A DNA stretch of 25,957 bases from Candidatus Woesearchaeota archaeon (GCA_019322805.1 JAHWIC010000020.1:1-25957), one strand, 5' to 3'. Shown: positions 12,904 through 21,250, counted from the stretch's first letter. The notes: a model not told the origin generated them from the letters alone. Numbers and translations are program-made.

Positions 12904-14610
12904 ATGGAGAATATATTTTTGGACATTGGAGTAATCATGGTTATTGCAGCAGTGTTTGCATTAATTGCAAGACTAATCAAGCAGCCATTGATTCCTGCTT
13001 ATATCCTGGCTGGATTAGTAATCGGCCCAATAATGGGATTGATAACCAATACCTATGTTATCACAACCCTTTCAGAAATAGGAATTGCTTTCTTATTGTT
13101 TGTAGCTGGCCTCGAGATAGACCTTGATAGATTAAAGAATGTTGGCTTTGTTTCAACCCTGGGCGGCACAATACAGGTCCTGGCTATATTCTCTATAGCA
13201 TTCGTCCTTTCGTTAATGATTGGTTTTGTAGCTATTGAAGCAGTTTATATCGGATTAATAATAGCATTCAGCTCAACTATGGTTGTTGTCAAGCTCCTGG
13301 CTGATAAAAGAGAGCTGGACACCTTGCATGGAAGAATCATGCTTGGAATACTCCTTATGCAGGATATAATTGCAATATTAGCGCTATCAATGCTTACAAC
13401 TGTAAATGGCTTTTCCAGCGCTCTTTTAGCTCTTTCCTTTTTGAAAGGAGCAAGTGTTTTTGTTGTTGCATGGCTGGCGTCAAGGTTCATCTTCCCAAGA
13501 GTATTCAAGTTTGCTGCAAAATCCCGCGAGTTGCTTTTCCTGCTTTCAATAGCAATAGTTTTTGCCTTTGCAGCCTTATTCAACTATATCCATTTCTCCA
13601 TAGCAATTGGCGCTTTTGTAGCAGGCGTTACATTAGGCAACCTTACCTATAACATAGAAATAATAAGTATAGTGAGGTCGTTAAGGGACTTCTTTGCCAC
13701 AATATTCTTTGTTTCATTAGGCATGGAACTATTATTGAACCCGCTAAATTCTATGATGATCCCGCTGGTAATCTTTGTTTTGCTGGTAATACTGCTCAAA
13801 CCATTAATAATAATGTTTGTCTGCGCTTTCTTTGGTTATAAAAGAAGGCCGTCGTTCATAGCCTCAGCGTCATTAGCGCAGGTAAGTGAATTTTCATTAA
13901 TAATTGTAGCACAGGGATTGGCATTAGGCCATATAGGCAAGAATATGCTTTCACTCGCAGTTATACTTGCAATCATCACCATCTCTTTGACTTCGTACTT
14001 ATCCACATATGAGGATTTTCTTTTTAAGAAATTTTCACGTTATCTTAAGATATTTGACAGATTATCAGAGGAAGGCGGAGAATTGGAATATATACCCAAG
14101 AAAAAAAGAAAGCAGCACTTCATACTGCTGGGCCACAACAGGATTGGATACAGCATATCCAGGACCCTTAGAAACATGAAAAGGGATTTGCTTATTGTTG
14201 ATTATAATCCAGAAGTAATCAAGCGGCTTATAAGAGAAAAGATTCCCTGCATATACGGCGATGTTGGTGATATAGAGATCCTTGATAGGCTAAATCTAAA
14301 GTATGCCTATATGATAGTATCTACTGTGCCGGATAAAGCAGATAGTCTGCTTCTGATAAATAAAACAAGGCAGGTCAACAAGCGCGCTATCCTGATTGTT
14401 ACAGCAAGCCAGCTTGAGGATGCCTTAAAGCTGTATGATGCTGGCGCAGATTATGTAATTATGCCCCATTTCCTTGGAGGAGAGCATGTTTCTGTAATGA
14501 TAGAAGACTTTACAGGTAATGTGAACAAAATGATTGAAACAAAGGTCAAGCATATAGAGGAATTAAAACACAGGCAAAACCTGGGTCATGAGCACCCAAA
14601 ACATCATTAG
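12904..14610 (+). CDS. Kef-type monovalent cation/proton antiporter (CPA2) with RCK domain
   Basis: 568 residues. Residues 1-375 hold about twelve hydrophobic membrane helices of the Na+/H+-exchanger fold (for example PLIPAYILAGLVIGPIMG near 28-45 and AFLLFVAGLEIDLDRLK near 62-78, both typical CPA2 segments). A cytosolic RCK/TrkA-N domain follows: LLGHNRIGYSI at about 407-417 is the GxxxxG nucleotide-binding turn, and LIVDYNP ends in the acidic residue that contacts the ribose. K+ or Na+ efflux in exchange for protons, gated by NAD(H) or a related nucleotide, is expected from the family; the ion is not deducible here. Ends with a His-rich tail (GHEHPKHH). Confidence 0.92.
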   Translation: MENIFLDIGVIMVIAAVFALIARLIKQPLIPAYILAGLVIGPIMGLITNTYVITTLSEIGIAFLLFVAGLEIDLDRLKNVGFVSTLGGTIQVLAIFSIAFVLSLMIGFVAIEAVYIGLIIAFSSTMVVVKLLADKRELDTLHGRIMLGILLMQDIIAILALSMLTTVNGFSSALLALSFLKGASVFVVAWLASRFIFPRVFKFAAKSRELLFLLSIAIVFAFAALFNYIHFSIAIGAFVAGVTLGNLTYNIEIISIVRSLRDFFATIFFVSLGMELLLNPLNSMMIPLVIFVLLVILLKPLIIMFVCAFFGYKRRPSFIASASLAQVSEFSLIIVAQGLALGHIGKNMLSLAVILAIITISLTSYLSTYEDFLFKKFSRYLKIFDRLSEEGGELEYIPKKKRKQHFILLGHNRIGYSISRTLRNMKRDLLIVDYNPEVIKRLIREKIPCIYGDVGDIEILDRLNLKYAYMIVSTVPDKADSLLLINKTRQVNKRAILIVTASQLEDALKLYDAGADYVIMPHFLGGEHVSVMIEDFTGNVNKMIETKVKHIEELKHRQNLGHEHPKHH

Positions 14611-14618
14611 GTGAAAAA

Positions 14619-14765
14619 ATGAAACTAAAAGAACTGGCTGAACTGTTAGGAAAAGATGTATTTGAAGTAGCAGAGATGCTGAAAAAAGAGAAGGTGATCA
14701 GCATTAAATTAAGTGAGCGCGAGACAAGACAACAAAAAGATGAATTGAAGATAATAAGAATATGA
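14619..14765 (+). CDS. Small helical protein (48 aa), IF2-N-like
   Basis: 48 residues: MKLKELAELLGKDVFEVAEML, then KKEKVISIKLSERETRQ and DELKIIRI. The first half looks like a short helix-turn-helix-type unit such as the N-terminal domain of initiation factor 2; I do not recognise a family. It starts 8 nt after the antiporter stop behind a GGTGA SD and its TGA overlaps the YhbY-like ATG (ATGA). The tight overlap with a conserved RNA-binding gene argues that it is translated, perhaps with a role in RNA or ribosome biology. Confidence 0.7.
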   Translation: MKLKELAELLGKDVFEVAEMLKKEKVISIKLSERETRQQKDELKIIRI

Positions 14766-15019
14766 TAAGTAAAATAAGGCTTAGATCAAAAGCCAAAACA
14801 TTGGAGCCGATTGTGAGAATAGGCAAGAATGGCCTGACAGAAGGCACCATAAACGAGATTAAACGCCAGTTAAAAAAGAAGAAGCTGATAAAAATAAAAT
14901 TGCTGAAAAGTTTTGTTCAAGCTCGTGATAAAAAAGAACTCATCAAGGAAATAGCATCTCTTACAAATTCCGAAATAATTGAGTCAGTTGGTTTCATACT
15001 TGTACTGCATAAAAAATGA
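14762..15019 (+). CDS. YhbY/CRM-domain RNA-binding protein
   Basis: 85 residues, a single CRM domain (CRS1-YhbY). Diagnostic: RSKAKTLEPIVRIGKNGLTEGTI (8-30), with the GKNG loop analogous to the GxxG RNA-contact loop, then KKKLIKIKLLKS and a final strand ESVGFILVLHK. YhbY-type proteins bind pre-ribosomal 50S particles or RNA. Overlaps the upstream 48-aa gene by 4 nt and the downstream 486-aa gene by 4 nt (ATGA at 15016). Confidence 0.92.
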   Translation: MISKIRLRSKAKTLEPIVRIGKNGLTEGTINEIKRQLKKKKLIKIKLLKSFVQARDKKELIKEIASLTNSEIIESVGFILVLHKK

Positions 15020-16476
15020 AAGACCCGAAAGAAGTTTTTAAGGAAGCTGATTGGAAAGAAGAAGAGTCTGAAGAAGGCAGAGCAGTAGGCGAGCAAAAGG
15101 CTCAAAGAATACCAACAGGCTATCCTATACCACAAGGCAGATATAGGATGTATGTAGAAGGATTTAATATATCCATTGAAGAGCCTTACTTCTGGGTCCT
15201 GGATTACCTAAGGTATATGTGGGGGTATCCCAAGATAGATAAGATAGTTGATATGTTTGCAGCAGCAGAAAACTCTGCATTCTTTGGTGTTTCACAACAA
15301 AGAATAGGATTGCAGCAGGACAAGGTAAGCCAGTATCTGGCAACAATAGGAAAGATGGTTAAGGAATTATTCCAGCTTGTGCGTGAGTTAAGGGTTTTAG
15401 ATGAAAGGCTTGGCTATTATCATGATTCTTACACAACAAGCCCATCAGCTGAAAGCGCTGAGATAACCCTGAAGGGCATATGGATTGATATGGTTGAGCA
15501 AGGCGCTAAAAACCCTGCATCTGTTTATGGTATGGCTAGGGAAGTACAGTTTACCACACTGCCTGATTTATTCTTCAGCAAACATCCTAAAAGACAAGAA
15601 GATGTTGATGAGGTTGTTGATAGAGAATGCGCTCAATTCAATAGAAAAGTCAGGGAAGTTCTGAAAAGGAAATTAAGGACATTCCTTGCATGGAAAGAAC
15701 ACACATTTGAGGAAATGAAAACAAGAAGGAAATTTACCTTAAAGTATCTCAGGCAGCATTACGAGATTATAAAGATGTATATGTCATGGGTCAAGCCTTA
15801 TCTTAAGAATATCCAAAGGCTGCATATGGACCTTTCAAAGATGGACACAGCAGATATCCTGGCTGCATTCGAGACATCTATGATAGAGGTAGAGATCCTT
15901 GCAAAAAAAACCTCCGGCAAAGAAATCTATGGTGGAGAAGAAACAACCATACACCAGTGCATACTTATCAATTTCCTGTTCAGGACAAGGCCGGAGATGA
16001 GCTATCAGCAGGAAGGTTACCAGCGTGGCCCAATCCATGTTGGCAGGGTAATGATAAACTTCAGGGCTTATGCCTGGACTGACAGAGAAGTAGAGCTTTA
16101 TAAGAAATACAGGGAGATGGAAGATTTTAAGCTGATGGGATTGATTGATGGTGCAGTTAAGGCAGCAATGGACGCATTAGGTGATGAACTGTTAATGTAC
16201 CTTGAGCAGGCTGGTGAGGAAGTGCTGAAAAGGGAGGAAGCCAAAGAAGGGGCAAAGCTTCCGTCAATACTAACCCCTTACACATCTGTGTTTAAAGGCT
16301 TTAAGGACCTGTTTACATCAGCTGTTCCCTCAAAGGCAGCTGGCCCAAAAAAACCAACAACTAATGAGGCGTTTAGGTTGTCTCTTGCCAAGGAAAAAGC
16401 TATTAAGGCTACAAAAGCAGGCATGTGGAATATTTATCATCATTTTAAGAAACACCACGCAATGTTAAACTGGTAA
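15016..16476 (+). CDS. Unrecognised 486-aa helical protein
   Basis: I do not recognise this family. Residues 1-30 are charged and probably flexible. Residues 36-75 contain aromatic-rich text (RYRMYVEGFNISIEEPYFWVLDYLRYMWGY), and 75-145 a long helical region (AAAENSAFFGVSQQRIGLQQ and following). The middle (190-310) is basic and helical, with KVREVLKRKLRTFLAWKEH and a tyrosine/aromatic-rich stretch (HYEIIKMYMSWVKPYL). The C-terminus (420-486) is basic and ends HHFKKHHAMLNW. No signal, no obvious transmembrane segment, no catalytic motif. It overlaps YhbY by 4 nt, and a hairpin plus an intron-like element separate it from the coiled-coil and endonuclease IV-like genes. Possibly a structural or nucleic-acid-binding partner; unproven. 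Confidence 0.85.
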   Translation: MKDPKEVFKEADWKEEESEEGRAVGEQKAQRIPTGYPIPQGRYRMYVEGFNISIEEPYFWVLDYLRYMWGYPKIDKIVDMFAAAENSAFFGVSQQRIGLQQDKVSQYLATIGKMVKELFQLVRELRVLDERLGYYHDSYTTSPSAESAEITLKGIWIDMVEQGAKNPASVYGMAREVQFTTLPDLFFSKHPKRQEDVDEVVDRECAQFNRKVREVLKRKLRTFLAWKEHTFEEMKTRRKFTLKYLRQHYEIIKMYMSWVKPYLKNIQRLHMDLSKMDTADILAAFETSMIEVEILAKKTSGKEIYGGEETTIHQCILINFLFRTRPEMSYQQEGYQRGPIHVGRVMINFRAYAWTDREVELYKKYREMEDFKLMGLIDGAVKAAMDALGDELLMYLEQAGEEVLKREEAKEGAKLPSILTPYTSVFKGFKDLFTSAVPSKAAGPKKPTTNEAFRLSLAKEKAIKATKAGMWNIYHHFKKHHAMLNW

Positions 16477-16500
16477 ATGCTTTGCTGGCGCAAAGCATTT
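16475..16500 (+). terminator. Hairpin after the 486-aa gene
   Basis: An 11-bp perfect stem, 16475-16485 with 16490-16500, and a 4-nt loop (TGGC), starting inside the TAA stop. No T-run follows directly, so it may be a transcript-end or processing hairpin rather than a classic terminator. Confidence 0.45.
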
Positions 16501-16503
16501 GAA

Positions 16504-16590
16504 ACCTCCCCACTAGTACGCAACTTGGCGCGCCATAAATTGCTGATGCAATTTAATGTCGCTGGTGGTTGTCCCGCCCCCTAGTGAGGC
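16504..16590 (+). other. Intron-like palindromic element between the 486-aa and 231-aa genes
   Basis: Bases 16523-16564 match the tRNA-Ala intron (4910-4950) closely: TTGGCGYGCCATAAATTG, then a variable loop, then CAATTTAAYGTCRC. The inner hairpin is 16536-16543/16548-16555 (8 bp), differing from the tRNA copy at its tip by paired changes. Outer helices are GCAAC/GTTGT (16520-16524/16568-16572) and CACTAG/CTAGTG (16511-16516/16581-16586). No tRNA arms can be drawn around it. Confidence 0.7.
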
Positions 16591-16619
16591 AAAAAGTGTA
16601 CAACTAAGTAAGGTTGAAA

Positions 16620-17315
16620 ATGGCAAACGATGTGGAAGAAGAACTAAAGAAATTATCTCCTCAGGAGAGAATAAATAGATTGAAGGATATTCAAAAAAAG
16701 CGGGAAGAAGAGATAAAGAAAGCTCAGGAGATGATAAAAACGAGTGAGGCAGAGATTGAAGAAGAAGAAAAGAGCAAGAGGCAGATGCCTATTCCGCAAT
16801 TAAAGTCAGTTGATGTTTCAAGCCTTTTTGGAAAAGGCACTCAGGAAGAGCAGATGTTTGCTGCCAAGCGGTTTAGGGCTATAAGGCAGGGGAGAGAAGA
16901 AGCAGAGGAGGAGGTGCCACTTGAAGAAGCACTTGCGCCAGAAGAGCAAGAAGCGTTAGAAGCAAGGATTGTAGAAGAGAGTGAAAGACTGAGGGAAGAA
17001 GCAGAACAATCAGCATTATACCAGGCAGGCATGGCAAGGCAAGAGAGGCAATACCAGGTAAACCTTGCAAGAGAGCTTGCAGAGGCCCCCTCAAAGGATA
17101 TTTATAACGCTGTTAAAGCAGCTTATGAAGAAGCAAAAGAAACAGGCTATGTAAGCTCAGAACAAATGAAACTAGTTAATGCTGCAAGCCAGGCTGCATT
17201 GACAAGAATGGATGCCATGGTAAGCGGTGATTATCAGCAATCAAAGCAAGCAACTGATTCCTTAGTCGCAAGTGCACGTATGGCAAAAGCAATGAAAGAT
17301 CAGTATAAGAGATAA
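16620..17315 (+). CDS. Acidic coiled-coil protein, function unknown
   Basis: 231 residues from ATG 16620 (a TTG two codons upstream is less likely). The N-terminal 60 residues are a charged coiled coil (QERINRLKDIQKKREEEIKK). A short hydrophobic/Pro segment follows (PIPQLKSVDVSSLFG), then a Glu-rich coil (about 85-135), and a C-terminal region of Ala-rich helices (NAVKAAYEEAKETGYVS, QAALTRMDAMVSG). I do not recognise a family. Spacing of 8 nt to the next gene and a shared strand make it an operon partner of the 717-aa endonuclease IV-like protein; a partner or adaptor role is inference. Confidence 0.85.
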   Translation: MANDVEEELKKLSPQERINRLKDIQKKREEEIKKAQEMIKTSEAEIEEEEKSKRQMPIPQLKSVDVSSLFGKGTQEEQMFAAKRFRAIRQGREEAEEEVPLEEALAPEEQEALEARIVEESERLREEAEQSALYQAGMARQERQYQVNLARELAEAPSKDIYNAVKAAYEEAKETGYVSSEQMKLVNAASQAALTRMDAMVSGDYQQSKQATDSLVASARMAKAMKDQYKR

Positions 17316-17323
17316 GAGGAAAA

Positions 17324-19477
17324 ATGCAATTTTATACATACCACCCAATGGTTGATTATTTTAATGCAATGGACCCAGAGCTCTACAAAGGTGAAGGTCC
17401 TGTTGATCTTGGTATTCAGGATATTGGAATGTCAGTTCCTATGGGGATCTCTGCAGGCAATGTCCAGGGTGTTTATTCAAAAATCAGGATGGGCGCTGGA
17501 AATATTGAGCTTCAATTCCCCGGTGCTATTCGCGGCCAGCGTCAGGCGCATACGCCTGGAATGTATGGTGAAGACCAAAGACAAGCAATACGAGAATTAG
17601 GAGCTGTTAATGAAGTGAAGTTTACAACCCACTCAAGCATGGGAATAATGGGCTTGGCAGGTTTTACTGGCGACAATCCATATAATGTCTGGTTCCAGCG
17701 TGAGCAGCGCAAGCAGGCAGTTGATGAGATAAAGCGCGCAATTGAATTTGCCCGTGACACAGCTGGCGGCGGCTCTGTTGTTGTGCACACTGGTGAGGTT
17801 GACAGGCCTTTATCAGAACAGCCATGGAATATTGGCCCTGATGGAAGGCCCCTGTTTAAGGGATATGAAGAAGAGGCTGAAGTAACTAGAGTTAGGGTTG
17901 TTGATGAGCGTTCTGGCCAGGTACACCAGGTCAGGAAAAACCAAAGAGTAGCAAGACCAAAATGGCTTACATCAGACAAGGATTATGACGGCCAGGACAC
18001 TAAGGGAAATTCAGTCCATATAAAGAAGGGAGATTATGTGGATTATGAAGGCAAATTAATTCCTTTTGAAGACTGGTTTAATCCAGAAAAAGGAAGGGTC
18101 CCTATCTATGATAAAGAAAGGGGAAGGTTTGAGAATGAGCTGTATGATTGGGATATGATAATGGAGGAAACAAGAAAAAGAAATCAATGGAAAGCAAAAA
18201 TTCTGGGCAAGAAAGTAGAGGACCTGACTGATGAGGAAAGGTATGTGCCTGAAGAAATATATCTGCGCTCAACAATGGAAACAAATGAAGGCCACTCGCG
18301 AGGATGGGCAATGCAGTACGGCTATGAGACTGATCACCATCTTAAGAGCCTCAAAAAATTGAGGGAAGCAATGGATTATTATGAAAAGCTTGAGAAAACT
18401 ATTCCAGAAGACGAAAAATGGAAAATAATGAGGAGGAATCCTATGTTTGGTGACGCTATTAACCAGTTAGTGCCTCCTGATGCTGAGATGCCTACCAAAA
18501 TACTAAAAGAGGCCATAACCATGCAGGAAAGGCGCATTGAATTTTCAAGACAGGCATCTGCTTCCCAGGAACTGCAGGCAGAGGACAGCCATGAAACACA
18601 AGAGTATCTGGTTAGTGCTGATAAATATGCAGTTAGGGAATCGACAAAGTCCTATGCTGAAGCAGGCATCCATGCAATGGACTGCACAATAAATCCAAGG
18701 AACCCTGTCGTAATAACCATGGAGAATATATTTCCTGAGCGATATGGCGGCCATCCTGAAGAGCTTAGGAATCTGATTCATAAGGCTCGTGAAGAGATGG
18801 TAAACAGGCTCTCCCACAGAACAATTGAGGATCCTGCTGGAAGGCGTTACACCAGGGAAGAAGCCCAACAGCTGGGAAGACCGGATCTTTATGGAAAGAT
18901 AAGGCACATCCAAAACCCCTATTTCAGAAACATGAATGAAGAAGAGGCAAGGAAAAAAGCTGCACAACACATCAAAGCAACGCTTGATACAGGCCATCTC
19001 AATACCTGGCGCAAATACTGGCAGGATGACCCGCAAAGGACTCCTCTGGAGAATGAGCAGGCATTCAAAAAATGGATGCTGGGCCAGGTTGAAACGCTTG
19101 CAAAAGAGGGTCTTATCGGCAATGTCCATCTTACTGATAACTTTGGCTACCAGGATGACCATGTAGCTCCTGGACAGGGTAATACGCCTAATAAGGAGAT
19201 TGTAAGAATACTTAAGAAACACGGTTATGACAGGGCCTGGACAGTCGAGCCAGGTGCAGATGCTTCAACAGATTTGTCTGACTTCCACGGCTTAATGAAA
19301 ACCTGGCGTCATTTTGGAAGCCCTATCTACGGCACTGGAATGAGGATAGGTGCTCCGCAAACATGGACAGATGTGCATTATTCATATTTTGGACAGAACA
19401 AGCCGCCATATTACATATTCGGCGCTTATGCTCCGTCAAATGACTGGACACTCTGGTCAGCAACGCCGATGGAGTAA
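17324..19477 (+). CDS. Enlarged endonuclease IV-fold (AP endonuclease 2 family) TIM-barrel metalloprotein
   Basis: 717 residues; ordinary Nfo-type endonuclease IV is about 280. All nine metal-ligand positions of endonuclease IV appear in order: H103 (TTHSSMG), H155 (VVVHTGEV), E467 (ITMENIF), D555 and H558 (LDTGHLN), H602 (NVHLTDN), D611 and H613 (DDH, as in the family's DRH, followed by GQG), E642 (TVEPG). This suggests a trinuclear or binuclear metal site. Two large additions are visible: about 310 residues between H155 and E467, partly beta-rich (about 185-275) and partly helical (about 280-440), and a 75-residue aromatic-rich C-terminus. Could act on abasic DNA/phosphodiesters, or as a sugar isomerase/epimerase of the same fold; the latter usually lack part of the ligand set. 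Start ATG behind an AGAGG SD. Confidence 0.88.
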   Translation: MQFYTYHPMVDYFNAMDPELYKGEGPVDLGIQDIGMSVPMGISAGNVQGVYSKIRMGAGNIELQFPGAIRGQRQAHTPGMYGEDQRQAIRELGAVNEVKFTTHSSMGIMGLAGFTGDNPYNVWFQREQRKQAVDEIKRAIEFARDTAGGGSVVVHTGEVDRPLSEQPWNIGPDGRPLFKGYEEEAEVTRVRVVDERSGQVHQVRKNQRVARPKWLTSDKDYDGQDTKGNSVHIKKGDYVDYEGKLIPFEDWFNPEKGRVPIYDKERGRFENELYDWDMIMEETRKRNQWKAKILGKKVEDLTDEERYVPEEIYLRSTMETNEGHSRGWAMQYGYETDHHLKSLKKLREAMDYYEKLEKTIPEDEKWKIMRRNPMFGDAINQLVPPDAEMPTKILKEAITMQERRIEFSRQASASQELQAEDSHETQEYLVSADKYAVRESTKSYAEAGIHAMDCTINPRNPVVITMENIFPERYGGHPEELRNLIHKAREEMVNRLSHRTIEDPAGRRYTREEAQQLGRPDLYGKIRHIQNPYFRNMNEEEARKKAAQHIKATLDTGHLNTWRKYWQDDPQRTPLENEQAFKKWMLGQVETLAKEGLIGNVHLTDNFGYQDDHVAPGQGNTPNKEIVRILKKHGYDRAWTVEPGADASTDLSDFHGLMKTWRHFGSPIYGTGMRIGAPQTWTDVHYSYFGQNKPPYYIFGAYAPSNDWTLWSATPME

Positions 19478-19834
19478 TCAATTTAAAAAATCAATAAAAA
19501 AATAATCATTAGAAAAAAATCAATAAAAACAAAAAATAAATCCGATTTTTGCTTGATGCAAAGGTTAAAGCAAAAATCATCCGCAGTGTTCCTTTATACC
19601 CTGACTAAAAGGAAGGTAAGCGGATGAAAATTTAGTAAACGCAACTATTTTATGAAAGATTGCGTTTACTATTTAGTAAGCGAAACTATTGATTATATAA
19701 TTTCGCTTACTATAACCTTTATAATGGTTGTGAAAGGAATTTTCAGATTTAATTGTTATAATCAACAAAAATCCAAAAATAAAAAACACAACCAAGTGCA
19801 CAACTAATTGTGCATGTGTTTCATAACCCAATGA
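19478..19834 (+). repeat. Four-way-junction intergenic repeat, copy C (core 19538-19750, tail 19781-19834)
   Basis: A leader with four TCAATAAAAA/TCATTAGAAAA words precedes the core. P1 19538-19545 with 19743-19750 (one C-A mismatch), P2 gatttttgctt and complement, P3 catccgc/gcggatg, perfect 7 bp, with an extra ttccttt/aaaggaa stem in its loop. P4 is split: its 5' strand gaaaatt...ccttt is interrupted by an 83-nt insertion. The tail contains AAAAAACACAACC and a 7-bp hairpin tgcacaa-ctaa-ttgtgca (19797-19814). It lies between the 717-aa gene and the methyltransferase gene. Confidence 0.85.
19633..19715 (+). repeat. 83-nt insertion of two related 39-nt hairpins within repeat copy C
   Basis: Two palindromes, 19633-19671 and 19674-19712, each 39 nt with 12-bp stems, separated by 2 nt. 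They share TAGTAARCGMAACTATT at the left. Two stem positions differ between them with matching change on the other side (A-T to G-C, C-G to A-T). Outside bases (gaaaatt on the left, ccttt on the right) rejoin to the normal P4 strand. The loops differ, so the pair is not a simple recent duplication. Confidence 0.75.
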
Positions 19835-19851
19835 TTTAATTTAATGATAAA

Positions 19852-20394
19852 ATGAACAAAAAATATCAGCTGATAAAGAACGAGTATGCCACCTTTTACA
19901 GGTCCCTGATGAAGCAGGGAAGGCTTCCTACAAAAGATACAGGAATAGGATTCTGGGGCCCTTCTATACCAGATGAAGTATACGAGGCATTCAGGAAGAT
20001 TGGCCTGCGTAAATGCAGAAGCTTCCTGGACTTAGGCAGCGGTGATGGAAAAATCACATTAATAGCCTCATTATTCTCTAAATATTCTTATGGAATAGAA
20101 TATGACCAGGAACTTCATAAAAAGGCTTCAGAGCTGCAGAGTAAGCTCGGGATAAAAAATGTCAGGTTTGTTAATGATGACTTTATGAAATATGACCTTT
20201 CAAAATATGATATTATCTTCTGCAGCCCTGACAAGCCCATGGAAAGAGGCTTGGGAAAAAAGCTTGAGAAGGAACTAAAGGGAAAACTTGTACTTCAAGG
20301 CCATCATTTCCATCCAGCAAATCTGAAGAAAGGAAAGAGTTTTAGAGTAAATGATATGCTGTTTACTGTTTATTCTAAGTCTAAGAAAAAATAA
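19852..20394 (+). CDS. Class I SAM-dependent methyltransferase
   Basis: 180 residues, Rossmann-type methyltransferase. SAM-binding motif I is FLDLGSGDGKI (58-68), followed by IEYDQE, where the acidic residue contacts the SAM ribose, and VNDDF (motif III-like). IIFCSPDKPM follows at about 120 where catalytic motif IV is normally found, but it is not a standard NPPY. The substrate is unclear; the family resembles small archaeal methyltransferases acting on proteins or RNA. It follows repeat copy C, and its 3' end overlaps the convergent gene by 14 nt. Confidence 0.85.
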   Translation: MNKKYQLIKNEYATFYRSLMKQGRLPTKDTGIGFWGPSIPDEVYEAFRKIGLRKCRSFLDLGSGDGKITLIASLFSKYSYGIEYDQELHKKASELQSKLGIKNVRFVNDDFMKYDLSKYDIIFCSPDKPMERGLGKKLEKELKGKLVLQGHHFHPANLKKGKSFRVNDMLFTVYSKSKKK

Positions 20395-21223
20395 GAATTC
20401 CAATATCAGGCCCTTTTAACTCGCTTTTATCTGTTTTTATATGATTCTTATCAATTATCCTCATCTTTTTTGAACGTTTTAATGAATCATAAATCTCATT
20501 ATTAACAGAAGACATAACTCCGCCATATTCTATTTCATTACCCTTTATTTTATAATCCCTTAGCAGGAAGATTCCTTTTTTATCAGTATAAATCACAACA
20601 CCTTTCAGCATTCCAGCAGTTATCTCTCCCAATTCTGGCGATAAGTTCTTTAATAATTCAAGATGCTTTTTTGCAGTCCTTATAGATTCCTCACAATTGA
20701 AGTTGCAAGGAAAGTGGCTTAACAGGTTCAAATCCATGCTTCTTATTGCAACATTTGTATAAAACGGAAATCTAAATCCTTCGGAGCCTCTTAACGCAGC
20801 TAAAACATAATCATTCTGCTTTTTTGACTCTGCTGGAAAATTCTTTTCAAAGAATTCACAGCAGCATTTAGGATAGCCAAGCAATTTTCCTAGCTCTGCA
20901 TGCTTAGCTTCAGCTTCTAATTGTTTTGCTTTTTCAGCAAGCTCTTCCTTCTTTGACAAATAAACAAAATATCTGCCTTTTTCTTTTGAATTAGCTGGGA
21001 TCCTAACTCCTTTGTTTGAGAATCTGTTTTCATCAATCTCTTGTTTTATTTTAAAGTCAGAAGGCACTATGCTGACCGAATAATCTTCTAGGACCCTCTC
21101 ACTGCTTTTAAAGTAATCTTCACTTAATATTATCCTGGAAACCGGCTTAAGCCCTTCTATTACATAAATAATATCCATGGATTTTGTAAAAGACTTAAAA
21201 AATGTTAAAAATTCATCGAGCAT
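20381..21223 (-). CDS. DUF483-like protein with cysteine motifs
   Basis: 280 residues. The LLGYPKCCCEFF segment (about 114-125, C120-C122) and HFPCNFNC (170-177; C173, C177) match the cysteine pattern I associate with the archaeal DUF483 family; no function is established for it. The N-terminal 90 residues are beta-like, the middle is helical and the C-terminal part is beta-rich again. Cysteines could bind metal or an Fe-S cluster. A TATA box 17-27 nt upstream suggests a leaderless message starting at 21223; an ATG at residue 16 is an alternative. Confidence 0.75.
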   Translation of the reverse strand: MLDEFLTFFKSFTKSMDIIYVIEGLKPVSRIILSEDYFKSSERVLEDYSVSIVPSDFKIKQEIDENRFSNKGVRIPANSKEKGRYFVYLSKKEELAEKAKQLEAEAKHAELGKLLGYPKCCCEFFEKNFPAESKKQNDYVLAALRGSEGFRFPFYTNVAIRSMDLNLLSHFPCNFNCEESIRTAKKHLELLKNLSPELGEITAGMLKGVVIYTDKKGIFLLRDYKIKGNEIEYGGVMSSVNNEIYDSLKRSKKMRIIDKNHIKTDKSELKGPDIGILIFS

Positions 21224-21239
21224 AAAGCTGTTGTTTAGC

Positions 21240-21250
21240 TTTAAATATTA
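21240..21250. promoter_or_regulatory. Near-symmetric TATA box
   Basis: TTTAAATATTA lies 17-27 nt before the minus-strand start at 21223 and 19-29 nt before the first base of the plus-strand structured element at 21269. Either or both could use it. Confidence 0.45.

Noticed and set aside
16504..16590. A second tRNA gene around the intron-like sequence
   Set aside because: No acceptor, D, anticodon or T arms can be drawn on either strand, despite the intron-like core.
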